A stretch of 64,000 bases of DNA, taken from positions 3,373,501-3,437,500 of the forward strand of contig NZ_CP020028.1 of the NCBI RefSeq assembly GCF_002240415.1, read 5' to 3'. Under the pieces are notes generated by a model, which ran no database searches, was not told where the DNA came from, and saw only the letters and a program-made list of their open reading frames with translations. This DNA comes from Paenibacillus kribbensis. Its GTDB lineage: Bacteria; Bacillota; Bacilli; Paenibacillales; Paenibacillaceae. The stretch's first letter is position 1. Every line of letters starts with the position of its first letter. A program made the position numbers and the translations under genes. Below, one piece after another: positions 36,600-45,950 of the stretch.

Positions 36600-36630
36600 A
36601 AAAAAGGCTGCCCCTTTATGGGACAGCCTT
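36600..36630 (-). terminator. Terminator between dut and dpaA
   Basis: GGCTGTCCC / GGGGCAGCC stem followed by six U, about 155 nt after dut. The stretch 36631-36784 shows no other feature. Confidence 0.85.
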
Positions 36631-36784
36631 TATGTGTATTTATATTCATAAGCAGGCCATTTGAATACATGCCAAGAGCGATTTCAACTCGGTAATATAT
36701 AGAGCGAAACGCATTAATTCGTTTACATGTTGTGCTGCCGAGCCATGAAAAATGAATAAGGAAATTTATAGATAAACCATATAC

Positions 36785-37231
36785 TCAGCGTCCTGTATGA
36801 CCAAAGCCCCCAGCACCACGCACTGTCTCAGACAACTGGTCTACTTGCTTCAATTCCACCTCAGGTACAGCCTGAAATACCATTTGCGCAATTCGCTCAT
36901 TACGTGTAATCGTGAACGGTTCCTCGCCCAAATTAATAAGCAGTACCTTTATTTCCCCACGATAATCCGCATCTATCGTCCCCGGTGTGTTGAGACAGGT
37001 AATACCATGCTTGAGAGCCAGTCCACTACGTGGACGGATTTGTGCTTCCAGTCCGGCTGGCATCGCTATTGCAAATCCGGTTGGAACGAGGCAACGTTTG
37101 CCCGGCTCCAGCACCAGTTCCTCCTGCACCGCTGCATACAGGTCAAACCCGGATGCCAGCTCTGACATTTTACGAGGTAACTCAATATCTTCATTGCCCT
37201 CAAGTCTGTTAATTTCAACGTAAGTTAACAA
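36785..37231 (-). CDS. dut: dUTP diphosphatase
   Basis: 148 residues, trimeric dUTPase with five motifs: [36 protein letters not shown] and [11 protein letters not shown]. It hydrolyses dUTP to dUMP and keeps uracil out of DNA. The start is a TTG (37231) six bases after AGGAGGG; the start and its SD lie inside the end of mlpA, a 17-nt overlap. In Bacillus subtilis ymxH occupies this place after mlpA. Confidence 0.94.
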   Translation of the reverse strand: MLTYVEINRLEGNEDIELPRKMSELASGFDLYAAVQEELVLEPGKRCLVPTGFAIAMPAGLEAQIRPRSGLALKHGITCLNTPGTIDADYRGEIKVLLINLGEEPFTITRNERIAQMVFQAVPEVELKQVDQLSETVRGAGGFGHTGR

Positions 37232-38474
37232 AATAGTCCCTCCTCATATCCTTAACCGCTGAATCACTTGCTCCGACCATCGACAGAGCAAACGGCTCCG
37301 AGAACATCTGATTCAGCACCTTGTTCACATCATCAGCCGTCACTTGCTCAATATGTTCGATCATTTGATCCAGCGTATAATGCTGACCCAGCATCAACTC
37401 ATTTTTTCCAAGACGGTTCATCCGGCTGCCTGTACCTTCAAGACTTAAAATCAAGCTTCCTTTTAATTGCTCCTTGCCTTTATGAAGCTCATTAGCGTCC
37501 AATCCGTTGATAGCCACATCCTGCAGCAGCTCCAGCGTCAAATCCAGCACGTCCTTCGTCTGCTTAGGGGCCGTCCCTGCATAGATTGTGAACAAGCCGC
37601 TATCTGCATGAGAGCTATGATAGGAATAAACCGAATAAGCCAGTCCGCGCTTTTCCCGAATTTCTTGAAACAAACGTGAGCTCATGCCGCCGCCGATCGC
37701 ATTATTCAGCAAGACCATAGCATACTGTAGTTCGTCGCCAGTTGCAAATCCGGGCAGGGACAAGCAAATGTGATTCTGCTCCGTCGCTTTCTCATGATAC
37801 AGCAGCTCACCGTTAAACGCAGGCACTGTCAGCGGCGAAGCGGTACCATGATTATCAAAATGTCCAAAATGTTGCTCCAGCAATTCGATCAGTCGATCGT
37901 CCACATTGCCAGCCACACTGATAACTGTATTATCAATGGTATAATGCTCCTTCATATAGTGGCTGAGATGTGAGCTATCCATAGCAAGCAGATGCCCTTC
38001 GGTTCCGAGAATTGGAAAAGCCAGTGGATGTCCACCATAAGCTGCCCGAGATACAAGATCATGTACCATATCATCCGGTGTGTCCTCATACATGGAGATT
38101 TCCTCAAGAATCACATTTTTCTCTCTTGCTAGTTCATCACGATCCAATTTGGAATGAAAGAACATATCAGACAACACATCGACCGCGATTGGCAGATGCT
38201 CATCCAGCACTTTTGCATAATAGCAGGTATATTCCTTGGAAGTGAACGCATTCACATTTCCCCCGATAGCGTCGAATTGCTCGGCAATTTCCTTGGCATT
38301 AAAGCGCTCTGTTCCTTTGAAAAGCATGTGTTCAATAAAATGAGAAATACCGCTATTGCTCGATGTTTCATTCCGGGAGCCGGTTTTTACCCAGATACCA
38401 AAAGAAACTGAACGCACGGTTGGAATTTTTTCAATGACCACTCTTAGGCCGTTTTTGAGTTGAATTCTTTCCAC
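37215..38474 (-). CDS. mlpA: M16-family peptidase MlpA/YmxG
   Basis: 419 residues, one complete M16 peptidase. The zinc motif is [11 protein letters not shown] and the further Glu is in the segment that follows ([12 protein letters not shown] region). GTG at 38474 lies six bases after AGGAGGG and gives the start MERIQLKNG; the frame is open to 38501. In Bacillus it is a processing protease with reported effects on extracellular protease levels. It lies between the YlxY-like gene and dut. Confidence 0.93.
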   Translation of the reverse strand: MERIQLKNGLRVVIEKIPTVRSVSFGIWVKTGSRNETSSNSGISHFIEHMLFKGTERFNAKEIAEQFDAIGGNVNAFTSKEYTCYYAKVLDEHLPIAVDVLSDMFFHSKLDRDELAREKNVILEEISMYEDTPDDMVHDLVSRAAYGGHPLAFPILGTEGHLLAMDSSHLSHYMKEHYTIDNTVISVAGNVDDRLIELLEQHFGHFDNHGTASPLTVPAFNGELLYHEKATEQNHICLSLPGFATGDELQYAMVLLNNAIGGGMSSRLFQEIREKRGLAYSVYSYHSSHADSGLFTIYAGTAPKQTKDVLDLTLELLQDVAINGLDANELHKGKEQLKGSLILSLEGTGSRMNRLGKNELMLGQHYTLDQMIEHIEQVTADDVNKVLNQMFSEPFALSMVGASDSAVKDMRRDYFVNLR

Positions 38475-38540
38475 GATTGGCCCTCCTAAACTGAATTGCA
38501 TACTTAGCCATAATGTTCAATCCTAACAGAAAAAGGACGT

Positions 38541-39545
38541 TCACTCAACCGGAGCAGGTAGCTGCCGATCGGGGGAAAGCGTCTGACTGACAGTTCCGAG
38601 CACGAGTCCCTTACTCCGAATGGCATGAATCATGCCCTTGAGAGCCGCCGCTGAGGAATCCGTAGGGTGCATTAATATCAGGGAGCCTGATTCAACCTGA
38701 CTGCTGATTTTGTTAACCACCGATTCTGGCGACGGATGCCTCCAGTCTACGGTGTCCAATGTCCACAGCACGGTTTTGAGTCCAAGTTCTGCGGCCAGAT
38801 CAACGGTTTGCTGATTAAAATCACCTGACGGCGGGGCAAACCAGCTGTTTTTCACACCCAAGATTTCTTGAAGAAGCACTTCCGTCTTCTGTATTTCTTG
38901 TGTGGCCCTTTCCCGACTCAGACGACTCATATCGGGATGGGAGTAGGCATGATTCGAAAGCTCATGTCCTCTTTTTTGAATCTCCTTGGCGAGTTCAGGA
39001 TTTTTTTTCAACCAGCTTCCATCCAGAAAAAACGTAGCCTTGACCTTTTCCTGATCCAGCGTATTCAGTATCGGTACGATATACTCGTTTCCCCAAGCCA
39101 CATTGATCATGAAGGAGACCATCGGCTTCTCAGGATTCCCTTTGTAGATCGGCACATTACCCAGCTGGTTCAAATGTACTTTGGGTGCCAATTGCCGATA
39201 CACATACTGGATTGGGCGGTCTGGAGCTTTAATCGCTTTGCGATAGGTGGCATCCAGATCGACCTCCAGTCCGTTATAGCCCGGGATAGCCTTCCATACT
39301 CTGTCGATCTTGGCATCAACCGGTTCCCGCCGCTGACGGGCTGCTTCAGCACGTAGTCGCTGCATAAGCGCATTATCAGGTAAAGCTGCAACTCCCATTG
39401 TTGTTACAGCCTCTGGCTCGTTACCCCCTGTGCCTTGTCCGTTACGTAATTGACCAATGTATTCACGAACCCCGCTAAACTGTCCGATAATCAGCGTGAT
39501 GGCCAAACTGGCTACAACCCACACTGCTCTCTTTGCACTTCTCAT
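38541..39545 (-). CDS. ylxY: YlxY-like polysaccharide deacetylase-family protein
   Basis: 334 residues. An N-terminal membrane anchor (about residues 5-24) is followed by an outer NodB-like domain. The HxxxH-type motif is present (SNHAYSHPDMS), but the place of the catalytic TFDDG reads FMINVAWGNEY, so the usual metal-binding and base aspartates are missing. Such proteins probably bind peptidoglycan or glycan rather than deacetylate it. A sigma-E-like promoter upstream suggests mother-cell expression. Same place (pnpA-ylxY-mlpA) as in Bacillus. Confidence 0.88.
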   Translation of the reverse strand: MRSAKRAVWVVASLAITLIIGQFSGVREYIGQLRNGQGTGGNEPEAVTTMGVAALPDNALMQRLRAEAARQRREPVDAKIDRVWKAIPGYNGLEVDLDATYRKAIKAPDRPIQYVYRQLAPKVHLNQLGNVPIYKGNPEKPMVSFMINVAWGNEYIVPILNTLDQEKVKATFFLDGSWLKKNPELAKEIQKRGHELSNHAYSHPDMSRLSRERATQEIQKTEVLLQEILGVKNSWFAPPSGDFNQQTVDLAAELGLKTVLWTLDTVDWRHPSPESVVNKISSQVESGSLILMHPTDSSAAALKGMIHAIRSKGLVLGTVSQTLSPDRQLPAPVE

Positions 39546-39576
39546 GATCCCTTCATCCTCCCACGCGTTTGTCCAC

Positions 39577-39605
39577 ATTGTATGCGGGGAGGACAAGAAC
39601 TATGA
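39577..39605 (-). promoter_or_regulatory. Candidate sigma-E promoter of the ylxY-like gene
   Basis: -10 CATACAAT (39577-39584) is an exact sigma-E match; -35 TCATAGT (39599-39605) fits KMATATT in six of seven positions; spacer 14 nt. Confidence 0.65.
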
Positions 39606-39655
39606 CGCAGTAAGCTTCTAGAAGCCCAGTTCAGCACAGCTTGTGCGTATGTATG

Positions 39656-39680
39656 AAAAAAGAGCCAGAAACGTAGCTCT
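39656..39680 (-). terminator. Terminator after pnpA
   Basis: AGAGCT / GGCTCT stem followed by six U, about 90 nt after the pnpA stop. Confidence 0.7.
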
Positions 39681-39771
39681 GCCTCTTTCCAAAAGCTTAA
39701 ATCATGCTATTCAATCCCGTGTTCTGTAAAACGGATAGGCTTCCTCTTGCTGTGGTCCGCGGTACCAATAC

Positions 39772-41874
39772 CTAGGACTTTGCAGGAGCTTCAGCCGTCA
39801 GAACCGCCTTACGGGACAAATTGACACGACCTTGCTGATCGATTTCAGTTACTTTCACCGTAATCGTATCTCCAATAGCAACCACATCCTCAACTTTGGC
39901 TACACGTTCAGTAGACAGTTGAGAAATATGAACCAGACCGTCCTTGCCCGGTAAAATCTCGACGAATGCACCGAATTTTTCAATCCGCTTCACTGTACCA
40001 ATGTAAATTTCACCGACCACAACTTCTTTAACGATACCTTCAATAATGGAGCGCGCCTTTTCATTCATCTCTTGGTTTGTGGAAGCGATGAACACACGAC
40101 CATCCTGCTCAATATCAATTTTTACGCCGGTTTCTTCGATAATTTTGTTAATGATTTTACCACCTGCACCAATAACATCACGGATTTTATCCGGATTAAT
40201 ATGCATCGTCATAATTTTTGGAGCGTACGGAGACAACTGCTCACGCGGCTTTTGGATGGCTTCCATCATCTTGCCAAGAATGAACAAACGTCCTTCTCTA
40301 GCTTGCTTGAGCGCATCCTGCAAAATTTCACGGTCAATACCGTCAATTTTAATGTCCATTTGGATGGCAGTTACACCTTCTGCTGTACCAGCCACTTTAA
40401 AGTCCATATCGCCCAGATGGTCTTCCATACCTTGGATATCCGTCAGCACCGAAACATGATCTCCGTCCTTGATCAATCCCATAGCTACACCTGCAACCGG
40501 AGCCTTGATCGGTACACCCGCATCCATCATAGCGAGCGTACTAGCGCAAATACTAGCTTGTGAGGTTGAACCGTTCGATTCCAGAACCTCGGAAACCAGA
40601 CGGATGGTATATGGAAATTCAGTTTCGGAAGGAATTACTTTGGAAAGCGCACGCTCACCAAGCGCACCATGTCCAATTTCACGTCGACCCGGTGCACGCA
40701 AAGGACGAGCCTCACCTACGCTGAATGGAGGGAAATTGTAATGATGCATGAAACGTTTCGTTTCTTCCAGATCAATACCGTCCAGAATTTGTACGTCACC
40801 CAATGCGCCAAGTGTACAAACGCTAAGCGCTTGCGTTTGACCGCGTGTAAACAAGCCCGAGCCATGCGTACGCGGCAAAATGCTCGTGTCGCTTTCGATC
40901 GGACGAATTTCATTAAGCTTTCGACCGTCAGGGCGCACTTTATCATGCGTAATCAGACGACGAACTTCCTCTTTCACGATATCATAGAGAACTTCGCTCA
41001 CGTCTTTCAAAAGCTCAGGCGTCTCTATGTATTGCGCTTCAAAGTGGGCAACTGTCTCTTCGTTGATTGCATCAATCGCCTCTTGACGGGCATGTTTTTC
41101 TGCAATTTTTACAGCTTCCACCAAACGGTCACCTGCATAAGCACGTACTTCACTGTTCACTTTGTCATCAACAGCATGCAGCTTAACCTGCATTTTCTCT
41201 TTTCCTGCGACTTGAACCAATTGTTCAATGACTGCCACAATGTTCTTAATCTCGTCATGACCGAACATAATCGCTTCCAGCATGACTTCCTCTGGAATTT
41301 CATCGCCTTCTGCTTCTACCATCATGATGGCATCTTTCGTTCCGGCTACAACCAGGTACAAATCGCTGGTTTTCTGCTGCGCAATGTCCGGGTTAATCAC
41401 GAATTGTCCGTTGACACGGCCTACAGCAACTCCACCAATCGGCCCGTTAAAAGGCACATCCGAAATGCTAAGTGCCGCCGAGGTTCCGATCATCGCTGCA
41501 ATTTCCGGTTCGCAATCCTGATCAACACTCATCACCAGGTTCAACACCTGTACATCATTCCGGAAGCCTTCCGGGAACAATGGGCGAATTGGACGGTCTG
41601 TCAAACGGCTGGACAAAATCGCTTTTTGACTTGGGCGTCCTTCACGTTTAATAAATCCACCTGGAATTTTCCCGACAGCATACAATCTTTCCTCATAGTT
41701 CACGGTCAGTGGAAAAAAGTCCAGATCTTTCGGTTCACGGGAAGCAGTCACGGTACAAAGCACAACTGTTTCTCCGTAGCTTACTTTAACTGCCGCATTA
41801 GCCTGTTTCGCAAGACGTCCTGTTTCCAGCACCAGCTTTCTTCCGCCGAGCTGCATTTCTACACGTTGCTCCAT
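39772..41874 (-). CDS. pnpA: Polynucleotide phosphorylase
   Basis: 700 residues, the usual length. Two RNase PH domains are followed by a KH domain ([18 protein letters not shown]) and an S1 domain ([20 protein letters not shown]). It is the phosphorolytic 3'-to-5' exonuclease of mRNA decay. The ATG at 41874 lies five bases after GGAGGG; the frame is open to 41892. Follows rpsO, as in most bacteria. The long antisense frame over it is a codon-bias shadow. Confidence 0.97.
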   Translation of the reverse strand: MEQRVEMQLGGRKLVLETGRLAKQANAAVKVSYGETVVLCTVTASREPKDLDFFPLTVNYEERLYAVGKIPGGFIKREGRPSQKAILSSRLTDRPIRPLFPEGFRNDVQVLNLVMSVDQDCEPEIAAMIGTSAALSISDVPFNGPIGGVAVGRVNGQFVINPDIAQQKTSDLYLVVAGTKDAIMMVEAEGDEIPEEVMLEAIMFGHDEIKNIVAVIEQLVQVAGKEKMQVKLHAVDDKVNSEVRAYAGDRLVEAVKIAEKHARQEAIDAINEETVAHFEAQYIETPELLKDVSEVLYDIVKEEVRRLITHDKVRPDGRKLNEIRPIESDTSILPRTHGSGLFTRGQTQALSVCTLGALGDVQILDGIDLEETKRFMHHYNFPPFSVGEARPLRAPGRREIGHGALGERALSKVIPSETEFPYTIRLVSEVLESNGSTSQASICASTLAMMDAGVPIKAPVAGVAMGLIKDGDHVSVLTDIQGMEDHLGDMDFKVAGTAEGVTAIQMDIKIDGIDREILQDALKQAREGRLFILGKMMEAIQKPREQLSPYAPKIMTMHINPDKIRDVIGAGGKIINKIIEETGVKIDIEQDGRVFIASTNQEMNEKARSIIEGIVKEVVVGEIYIGTVKRIEKFGAFVEILPGKDGLVHISQLSTERVAKVEDVVAIGDTITVKVTEIDQQGRVNLSRKAVLTAEAPAKS

Positions 41875-41976
41875 GGTATCCCTCCATTTCATTTCATTGT
41901 AAAAGTTCTATACATATCCAGTATTTCCTGCGCAGGTCTTATTCATAAGAAATTCACATTCAAATACGATATGTAA

Positions 41977-42029
41977 TTTCAAAAAAAGATTCTGCTTTCA
42001 AAAAAGATTCCCATTTCAAAAAAGAACCC
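41977..42029. repeat. Three tandem copies of a U-tract unit
   Basis: TTTCAAAAAAAGATTC, TTTCAAAAAAGATTC and TTTCAAAAAAGAACCC, with a period of 18-19 bp. The third copy is the U-tract of the rpsO terminator. Confidence 0.7.
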
Positions 42030-42086
42030 GGCTGCTGTCCGCCGTCGCCTTAGCAGGGACAAGCGGTGAACAACCAGGCTTCTTTT
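42018..42086 (-). terminator. Terminator after rpsO
   Basis: Long, G/C-rich hairpin (GAAGCCTGG ... CCGGGTTC) followed by six U; 20 nt after the rpsO stop and ahead of pnpA. Confidence 0.85.
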
Positions 42087-42105
42087 CACATTACATGTCT
42101 GAAAA

Positions 42106-42375
42106 TTAACGACGCAGTCCGAGACGCTCGATCAACGCACTGTAACGTTTAACATCAGTCTTCTTCAGGTAAGCCAAAAGTTTACGACGCTGACCGACCA
42201 TTTTCAACAACCCGCGGCGGGAGTGATGGTCTTTCTTGTGCGAACGAAAGTGACTTTGCAAGTTGACGATGTTTTCAGTAAGGATAGCGATTTGTACCTC
42301 AGGTGATCCTGTATCGGATTCATGAGTTTTGTACTCCTCGATCAATTGCTGTTTACGCTCTTGAGTCAATGCCAT
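42106..42375 (-). CDS. rpsO: 30S ribosomal protein S15
   Basis: 89 residues, all S15, with the conserved [10 protein letters not shown] and [12 protein letters not shown] blocks that bind 16S rRNA. The SD AAGGAGGTGAACAGG fixes the ATG at 42375 rather than the upstream ATG at 42405. It has its own promoter and a structured leader. Confidence 0.98.
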   Translation of the reverse strand: MALTQERKQQLIEEYKTHESDTGSPEVQIAILTENIVNLQSHFRSHKKDHHSRRGLLKMVGQRRKLLAYLKKTDVKRYSALIERLGLRR

Positions 42376-42474
42376 CCTGTTCACCTCCTTCATTATAATC
42401 GCCACTAGCCTCGTAGCCGCCGGTGAAAGCGGACAACCAAGCTAAGGTTCATCGTTGTTTACACAACATAAGTC

Positions 42475-42503
42475 AGTATAACACAGCGCCTGTCTTATGT
42501 AAA
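42475..42503 (-). promoter_or_regulatory. rpsO promoter
   Basis: TTTACA (42498-42503) and TATACT (42475-42480) with 17-nt spacing. It gives a leader of about 90 nt with several possible helices, a place where S15 could act on its own mRNA. Confidence 0.8.
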
Positions 42504-42507
42504 TAAT

Positions 42508-43446
42508 TTAGCCTAACAGCTTTTTAGCCGTCTGTGCGTCATTGCCAATTTGACTGATCAGCTCGTCTACAGAAGAGAATTTACGTTCAGGACGGATGTA
42601 ATGATGAAGCTCAACCACCACAGACTCCCCATAAATCTGCTGATTAAAATCAAACAGATGCACCTCAAACGACGGATTCAGCACGCCTTCATGAAAGGTA
42701 GGCTTAACTCCTACATTCATGACACCGCTTATCCAATGATTGCCTACGAGTGCCCGTACAGCATATACACCCTTGACCGGAATTACGTAGGTATCATCCA
42801 GTTTGAGATTAGCGGTCGGAAATCCGATCGTGCGCCCCCGCTTCTCTCCATCCATTACAGTCCCCCGTATACGGTAGGGACGTCCCAACCAGCGAGACGC
42901 TTGGGTCAGATCCCCGGTCTGCAAAGCACGGCGGATATCAGAACTGCTCACCTTTTCCCCATCCAGCTCAAACGGGGGTACGGTGTGAACAGCCATCTGC
43001 TCTCCACCAAGCTTGCGAAGCGTATCCTCATGCCCCGCACCTCGGTAGCCAAACCGAAAATCAAAGCCCACTACTGCCGTTTGGATTTGCAATGGAAGCA
43101 GTACATCTGTCATGAACGCCTCAGGGCTGACCTTGGAAAAATCTTCGTTAAAGCTCATAATATAAAGAACATCCACACCCATGTCGGCCAAAATAGCCTG
43201 CTTGTCCGCAAGCGGTGTTAGATAACCTTCATAGTCACCTTTTTTCATGACTTCCTTCGGGTGAGGATGAAAAGTCATGACAGATGCCGACACTTTCTGT
43301 TCCCGAGCCAACGAAACGGCTTGGTGTATGACGCTTGCGTGTCCCAGATGAAGACCGTCGAACTGACCAATCGCCGTGACCTGTGGACGCCCCCATTGCT
43401 GTAAAAGCTCATCACTCAATGGATAAGATAATGAAACGGTAATCAT
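42508..43446 (-). CDS. ribF: Bifunctional riboflavin kinase / FAD synthetase
   Basis: 312 residues. The N-terminal nucleotidyltransferase domain has GQFDGLHLGHA; the C-terminal flavokinase domain has GKxxGRTIGFPTAN-like residues (GEKRGRTIGFPTANLKLD). It converts riboflavin to FMN and FAD. ATGs at 43452 and 43446 compete; only the second is well placed for AGGTG. There is no FMN riboswitch. Same place (truB-ribF-rpsO) as in Bacillus. Confidence 0.96.
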   Translation of the reverse strand: MITVSLSYPLSDELLQQWGRPQVTAIGQFDGLHLGHASVIHQAVSLAREQKVSASVMTFHPHPKEVMKKGDYEGYLTPLADKQAILADMGVDVLYIMSFNEDFSKVSPEAFMTDVLLPLQIQTAVVGFDFRFGYRGAGHEDTLRKLGGEQMAVHTVPPFELDGEKVSSSDIRRALQTGDLTQASRWLGRPYRIRGTVMDGEKRGRTIGFPTANLKLDDTYVIPVKGVYAVRALVGNHWISGVMNVGVKPTFHEGVLNPSFEVHLFDFNQQIYGESVVVELHHYIRPERKFSSVDELISQIGNDAQTAKKLLG

Positions 43447-43471
43447 ATTCATTCACCTGCATTTCACATCA

Positions 43472-43499
43472 TTTGACTAACTTCGTCAAAATTATAGCA
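43472..43499 (-). promoter_or_regulatory. ribF promoter region with inverted repeat
   Basis: Extended -10 TGC-TATAAT (43491-43499) is followed immediately by TTTGAC-N7-GTCAAA (43472-43490), at about the transcription start. Confidence 0.55.
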
Positions 43500-43511
43500 C
43501 AATTCAAGGTA

Positions 43512-43622
43512 AGAAAAACGTCTATCGACACACTTTCACAGCAGCCAGACCGCGCCTAGTGGAAGTTTTTCTTGCGATTATAGAATTGTTCAGCTCCGCT
43601 GAAAATTTATAAATTCTATAAT
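43512..43622. repeat. Two nested inverted repeats between truB and ribF
   Basis: AAGAAAAAC (about 43513) pairs with GTTTTTCTT (about 43565). Next to it, ATTATAGAATT (about 43577) pairs with AAATTCTATAAT (43611-43622), overlapping the truB stop. They may act as a weak terminator or RNA-stabilising hairpins. Confidence 0.5.
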
Positions 43623-44554
43623 TTTAAAAAAACTTTAATTGGAGCGATCGCACCTGATTCATCTCGTCCATATATGCCTAAAAACGTTTGATCCTCTTTA
43701 TACAAACGAAAGGGCTGGCTATCGGTCACAGGTGGTGAAATCATATTCAGCGACAAACGTTGACCTTGCAAAGCTGCAGCTGCCTTTGCTTCGGCCACCG
43801 TATGCTCAGGCATATAGTCAATCGCCTGATCGGTTGCAATGAGCCGCTCACCCAGACTGCCATCCGCTACGCAGCGCTCTATCTCATCGAACGTCAGGCA
43901 ACGTTCCGCGGATATTCCCGCAGACATGGTTCGCTCCAGCTTGACCATCGTTGAAGGATATCCCAACGCACGGCCAATATCAACACATAGTGTACGGATA
44001 TACGTCCCTTTGGAGCATAGGGCACGGAAGGAAATATCCACATACGATCCTGTCTGCTCGAATCCTGTCATCTCCAGCTCGTAAATGTCTACTTCGCGGC
44101 TTTTGCGCTCCACGGTTTTTCCTTCCCTGGCCAGTTCATATAGACGTTTGCCATTCACTTTGAGCGCAGAATACATCGGCGGCACCTGAGAGATCGTACC
44201 AACAAATCGCTCCAGCGTCGCTTTGGCTTCTACTTCCGTCACCTCTACTGGGCGTTCACTTTCTTCAGTAACTGTCCCTGTAAGATCTTCGGTATCGGTC
44301 GCTATGCCTAATCTCAACGTGGCCTGATACTCCTTGGGCCGCTCCTGCATGTATTCAACGACTCGGGTAGCCCGCCCCAGACACAAGGGCAGCACACCGG
44401 TTACCTGCGGATCAAGCGTTCCGGTGTGTCCAATCCGTTTCATCCCCAGTAGACGGCGAGCCTTTGCCACCACATCATGAGAGGTAAATCCAGCGGGTTT
44501 AAGGACGGGCAAAATACCTTCCCAACTTGCCTGTTCCTTCTTCATTGGGTTCAT
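43616..44554 (-). CDS. truB: tRNA pseudouridine(55) synthase
   Basis: 312 residues. It makes the T-loop pseudouridine in tRNA. The catalytic Asp is in GHTGTLDPQVTGVL, and the KPAGFTSHD start is typical. The ATG overlaps the nrnA stop (ATGA) with AAGGA six bases upstream. Part of the nusA-infB-rbfA-nrnA-truB group. Confidence 0.96.
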   Translation of the reverse strand: MNPMKKEQASWEGILPVLKPAGFTSHDVVAKARRLLGMKRIGHTGTLDPQVTGVLPLCLGRATRVVEYMQERPKEYQATLRLGIATDTEDLTGTVTEESERPVEVTEVEAKATLERFVGTISQVPPMYSALKVNGKRLYELAREGKTVERKSREVDIYELEMTGFEQTGSYVDISFRALCSKGTYIRTLCVDIGRALGYPSTMVKLERTMSAGISAERCLTFDEIERCVADGSLGERLIATDQAIDYMPEHTVAEAKAAAALQGQRLSLNMISPPVTDSQPFRLYKEDQTFLGIYGRDESGAIAPIKVFLKL

Positions 44555-45528
44555 AGCTCGTCCTTCACCCGCCCTACAACCGTCTCAATAATATCCTCCA
44601 GTTTACCTTCCAGCCGGCAGCCCGCAGCACGAACATGTCCTCCGCCCCCAAACGACTGGGCTAACGCAGCTACGTTAACACGGCCTGCTGATCTCATGCT
44701 GGCTTTAACCGCTTGTTCATTGATGACTTTAAAGAAAATGCCGACTTCAACGCCACGAATATTTCTTGGATAGTTAACAATCCCTTCCAAGTCCTCGTTA
44801 ACAGCTCCGCACTCCTCCATATCGTCAGGTGTAACAACCACCCAGGCGACTTTACCATCCTCCGACATCGTGAGCGTCTGTAATGCCTTGGTCAGCACCT
44901 TCATCTGCGGAAATGTCATTTCTTCCAGCAAATTTTCAGACAAAGATGGACCGTCTACACCGTAAGTGAGCAACTGAGACACAATAGACATCACCTTTGG
45001 CGAAGTGTTGGAATACCGGAAGCCTCCTGTATCCGTAAGCAGTCCTGTATACACAGAAGTCGCTACTTCAACGTCCCACTTCACTGCAAATATTTCCAGT
45101 AAATCAAAAAGGATTTCCGCTGTTGCCGCTGCATCCGGCTTAATTACATTCACCGTACCATACGCATCATTCGTTGGATGATGATCAATATTCAGGATAA
45201 CGGCATCTTCCGCAAAAAACTGTTCTGTCAGACCAACACGACGGTAGTCTGCACAATCCACGCAAATAATCCGGCTGTATTTCCGTTCTGGCGGTTGCTG
45301 GCTCATATCCATAATCTCATCGGCATGCCATAAAAAATCCATGCGTTTGGGAATAGCTCCCTCGTTCAGCATGGTAAATTTCTTCCCCAGACATGAGAGA
45401 AGCCAGCCCACCGTTACGGTGGAGCTGACTGCGTCTCCGTCCGGCTGTACATGCGATACGATCAGGTAATCATCATGCTCCAGAATAAATTCCTTCGCTA
45501 GTTGAAGCGCCTGTTCATAGGTATGCAT
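44551..45528 (-). CDS. nrnA: NrnA-type oligoribonuclease / pAp phosphatase (DHH family)
   Basis: 325 residues. DHH motifs: HVQPDGDAVSS, VDCADYRR, the DHH itself in NIDHHPTND, and the DHHA1 end with GGGGHVRAAG. It degrades very short RNAs and dephosphorylates 3'-phosphoadenosine 5'-phosphate. Start from AAAGGAG at 45528; the frame extends to 45570. Its place between rbfA and truB is typical of many Firmicutes but not of Bacillus subtilis. Confidence 0.94.
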   Translation of the reverse strand: MHTYEQALQLAKEFILEHDDYLIVSHVQPDGDAVSSTVTVGWLLSCLGKKFTMLNEGAIPKRMDFLWHADEIMDMSQQPPERKYSRIICVDCADYRRVGLTEQFFAEDAVILNIDHHPTNDAYGTVNVIKPDAAATAEILFDLLEIFAVKWDVEVATSVYTGLLTDTGGFRYSNTSPKVMSIVSQLLTYGVDGPSLSENLLEEMTFPQMKVLTKALQTLTMSEDGKVAWVVVTPDDMEECGAVNEDLEGIVNYPRNIRGVEVGIFFKVINEQAVKASMRSAGRVNVAALAQSFGGGGHVRAAGCRLEGKLEDIIETVVGRVKDEL

Positions 45529-45579
45529 TGCCGTCTCCTTTACATTCAGTTCATGGTTTCTTCGGATCAAGAGGATTTC

Positions 45580-45930
45580 CTATTTTTCGTCCTTGTCGAT
45601 ATCACTCAACAGCTTTTCAATTCGGCTGCCGTAAGCAATAGATTCGTCAATTTTGAAAATCAGCTCAGGAATATGGCGGAGCCGTATCCGTTTGCCAAGC
45701 TCAGAACGAAGATAACCGTTCGCTTTGTCCAACGCCTTCAGGGAAGAAGTCTTTTGTTCGTCATCCCCAAGTACGCTCAAGTATACTTTCGCTTGGGACA
45801 AATCGTTTGTGACATCGACACCCGTCACCGTAATAAAACCGATACGAGGGTCCTTTAATTCGGTTTGTATGAGTAGGCTTAGCTCCTTCTTAATCTGCTC
45901 GCCAACTCGACCTGTACGTATTTTAGCCAT
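45580..45930 (-). CDS. rbfA: Ribosome-binding factor A
   Basis: 116 residues, a single KH-like domain. It opens with [14 protein letters not shown]; the [14 protein letters not shown] end is typical. Needed for 30S maturation. Twenty bases separate it from infB, and there is no ylxP in between, unlike in Bacillus subtilis. Confidence 0.96.
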   Translation of the reverse strand: MAKIRTGRVGEQIKKELSLLIQTELKDPRIGFITVTGVDVTNDLSQAKVYLSVLGDDEQKTSSLKALDKANGYLRSELGKRIRLRHIPELIFKIDESIAYGSRIEKLLSDIDKDEK

Positions 45931-45950
45931 GGATGCTCACCTCTCTGCCG

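Noticed and set aside
40669..41976. 435-codon plus-strand frame opposite pnpA
   Set aside because: Antisense shadow of a strongly supported gene, with Cys/Phe/His-rich composition, no SD and no recognisable motif.
43500..43615. FMN riboswitch upstream of ribF
   Set aside because: The conserved RFN-element blocks are absent; only simple inverted repeats are seen.
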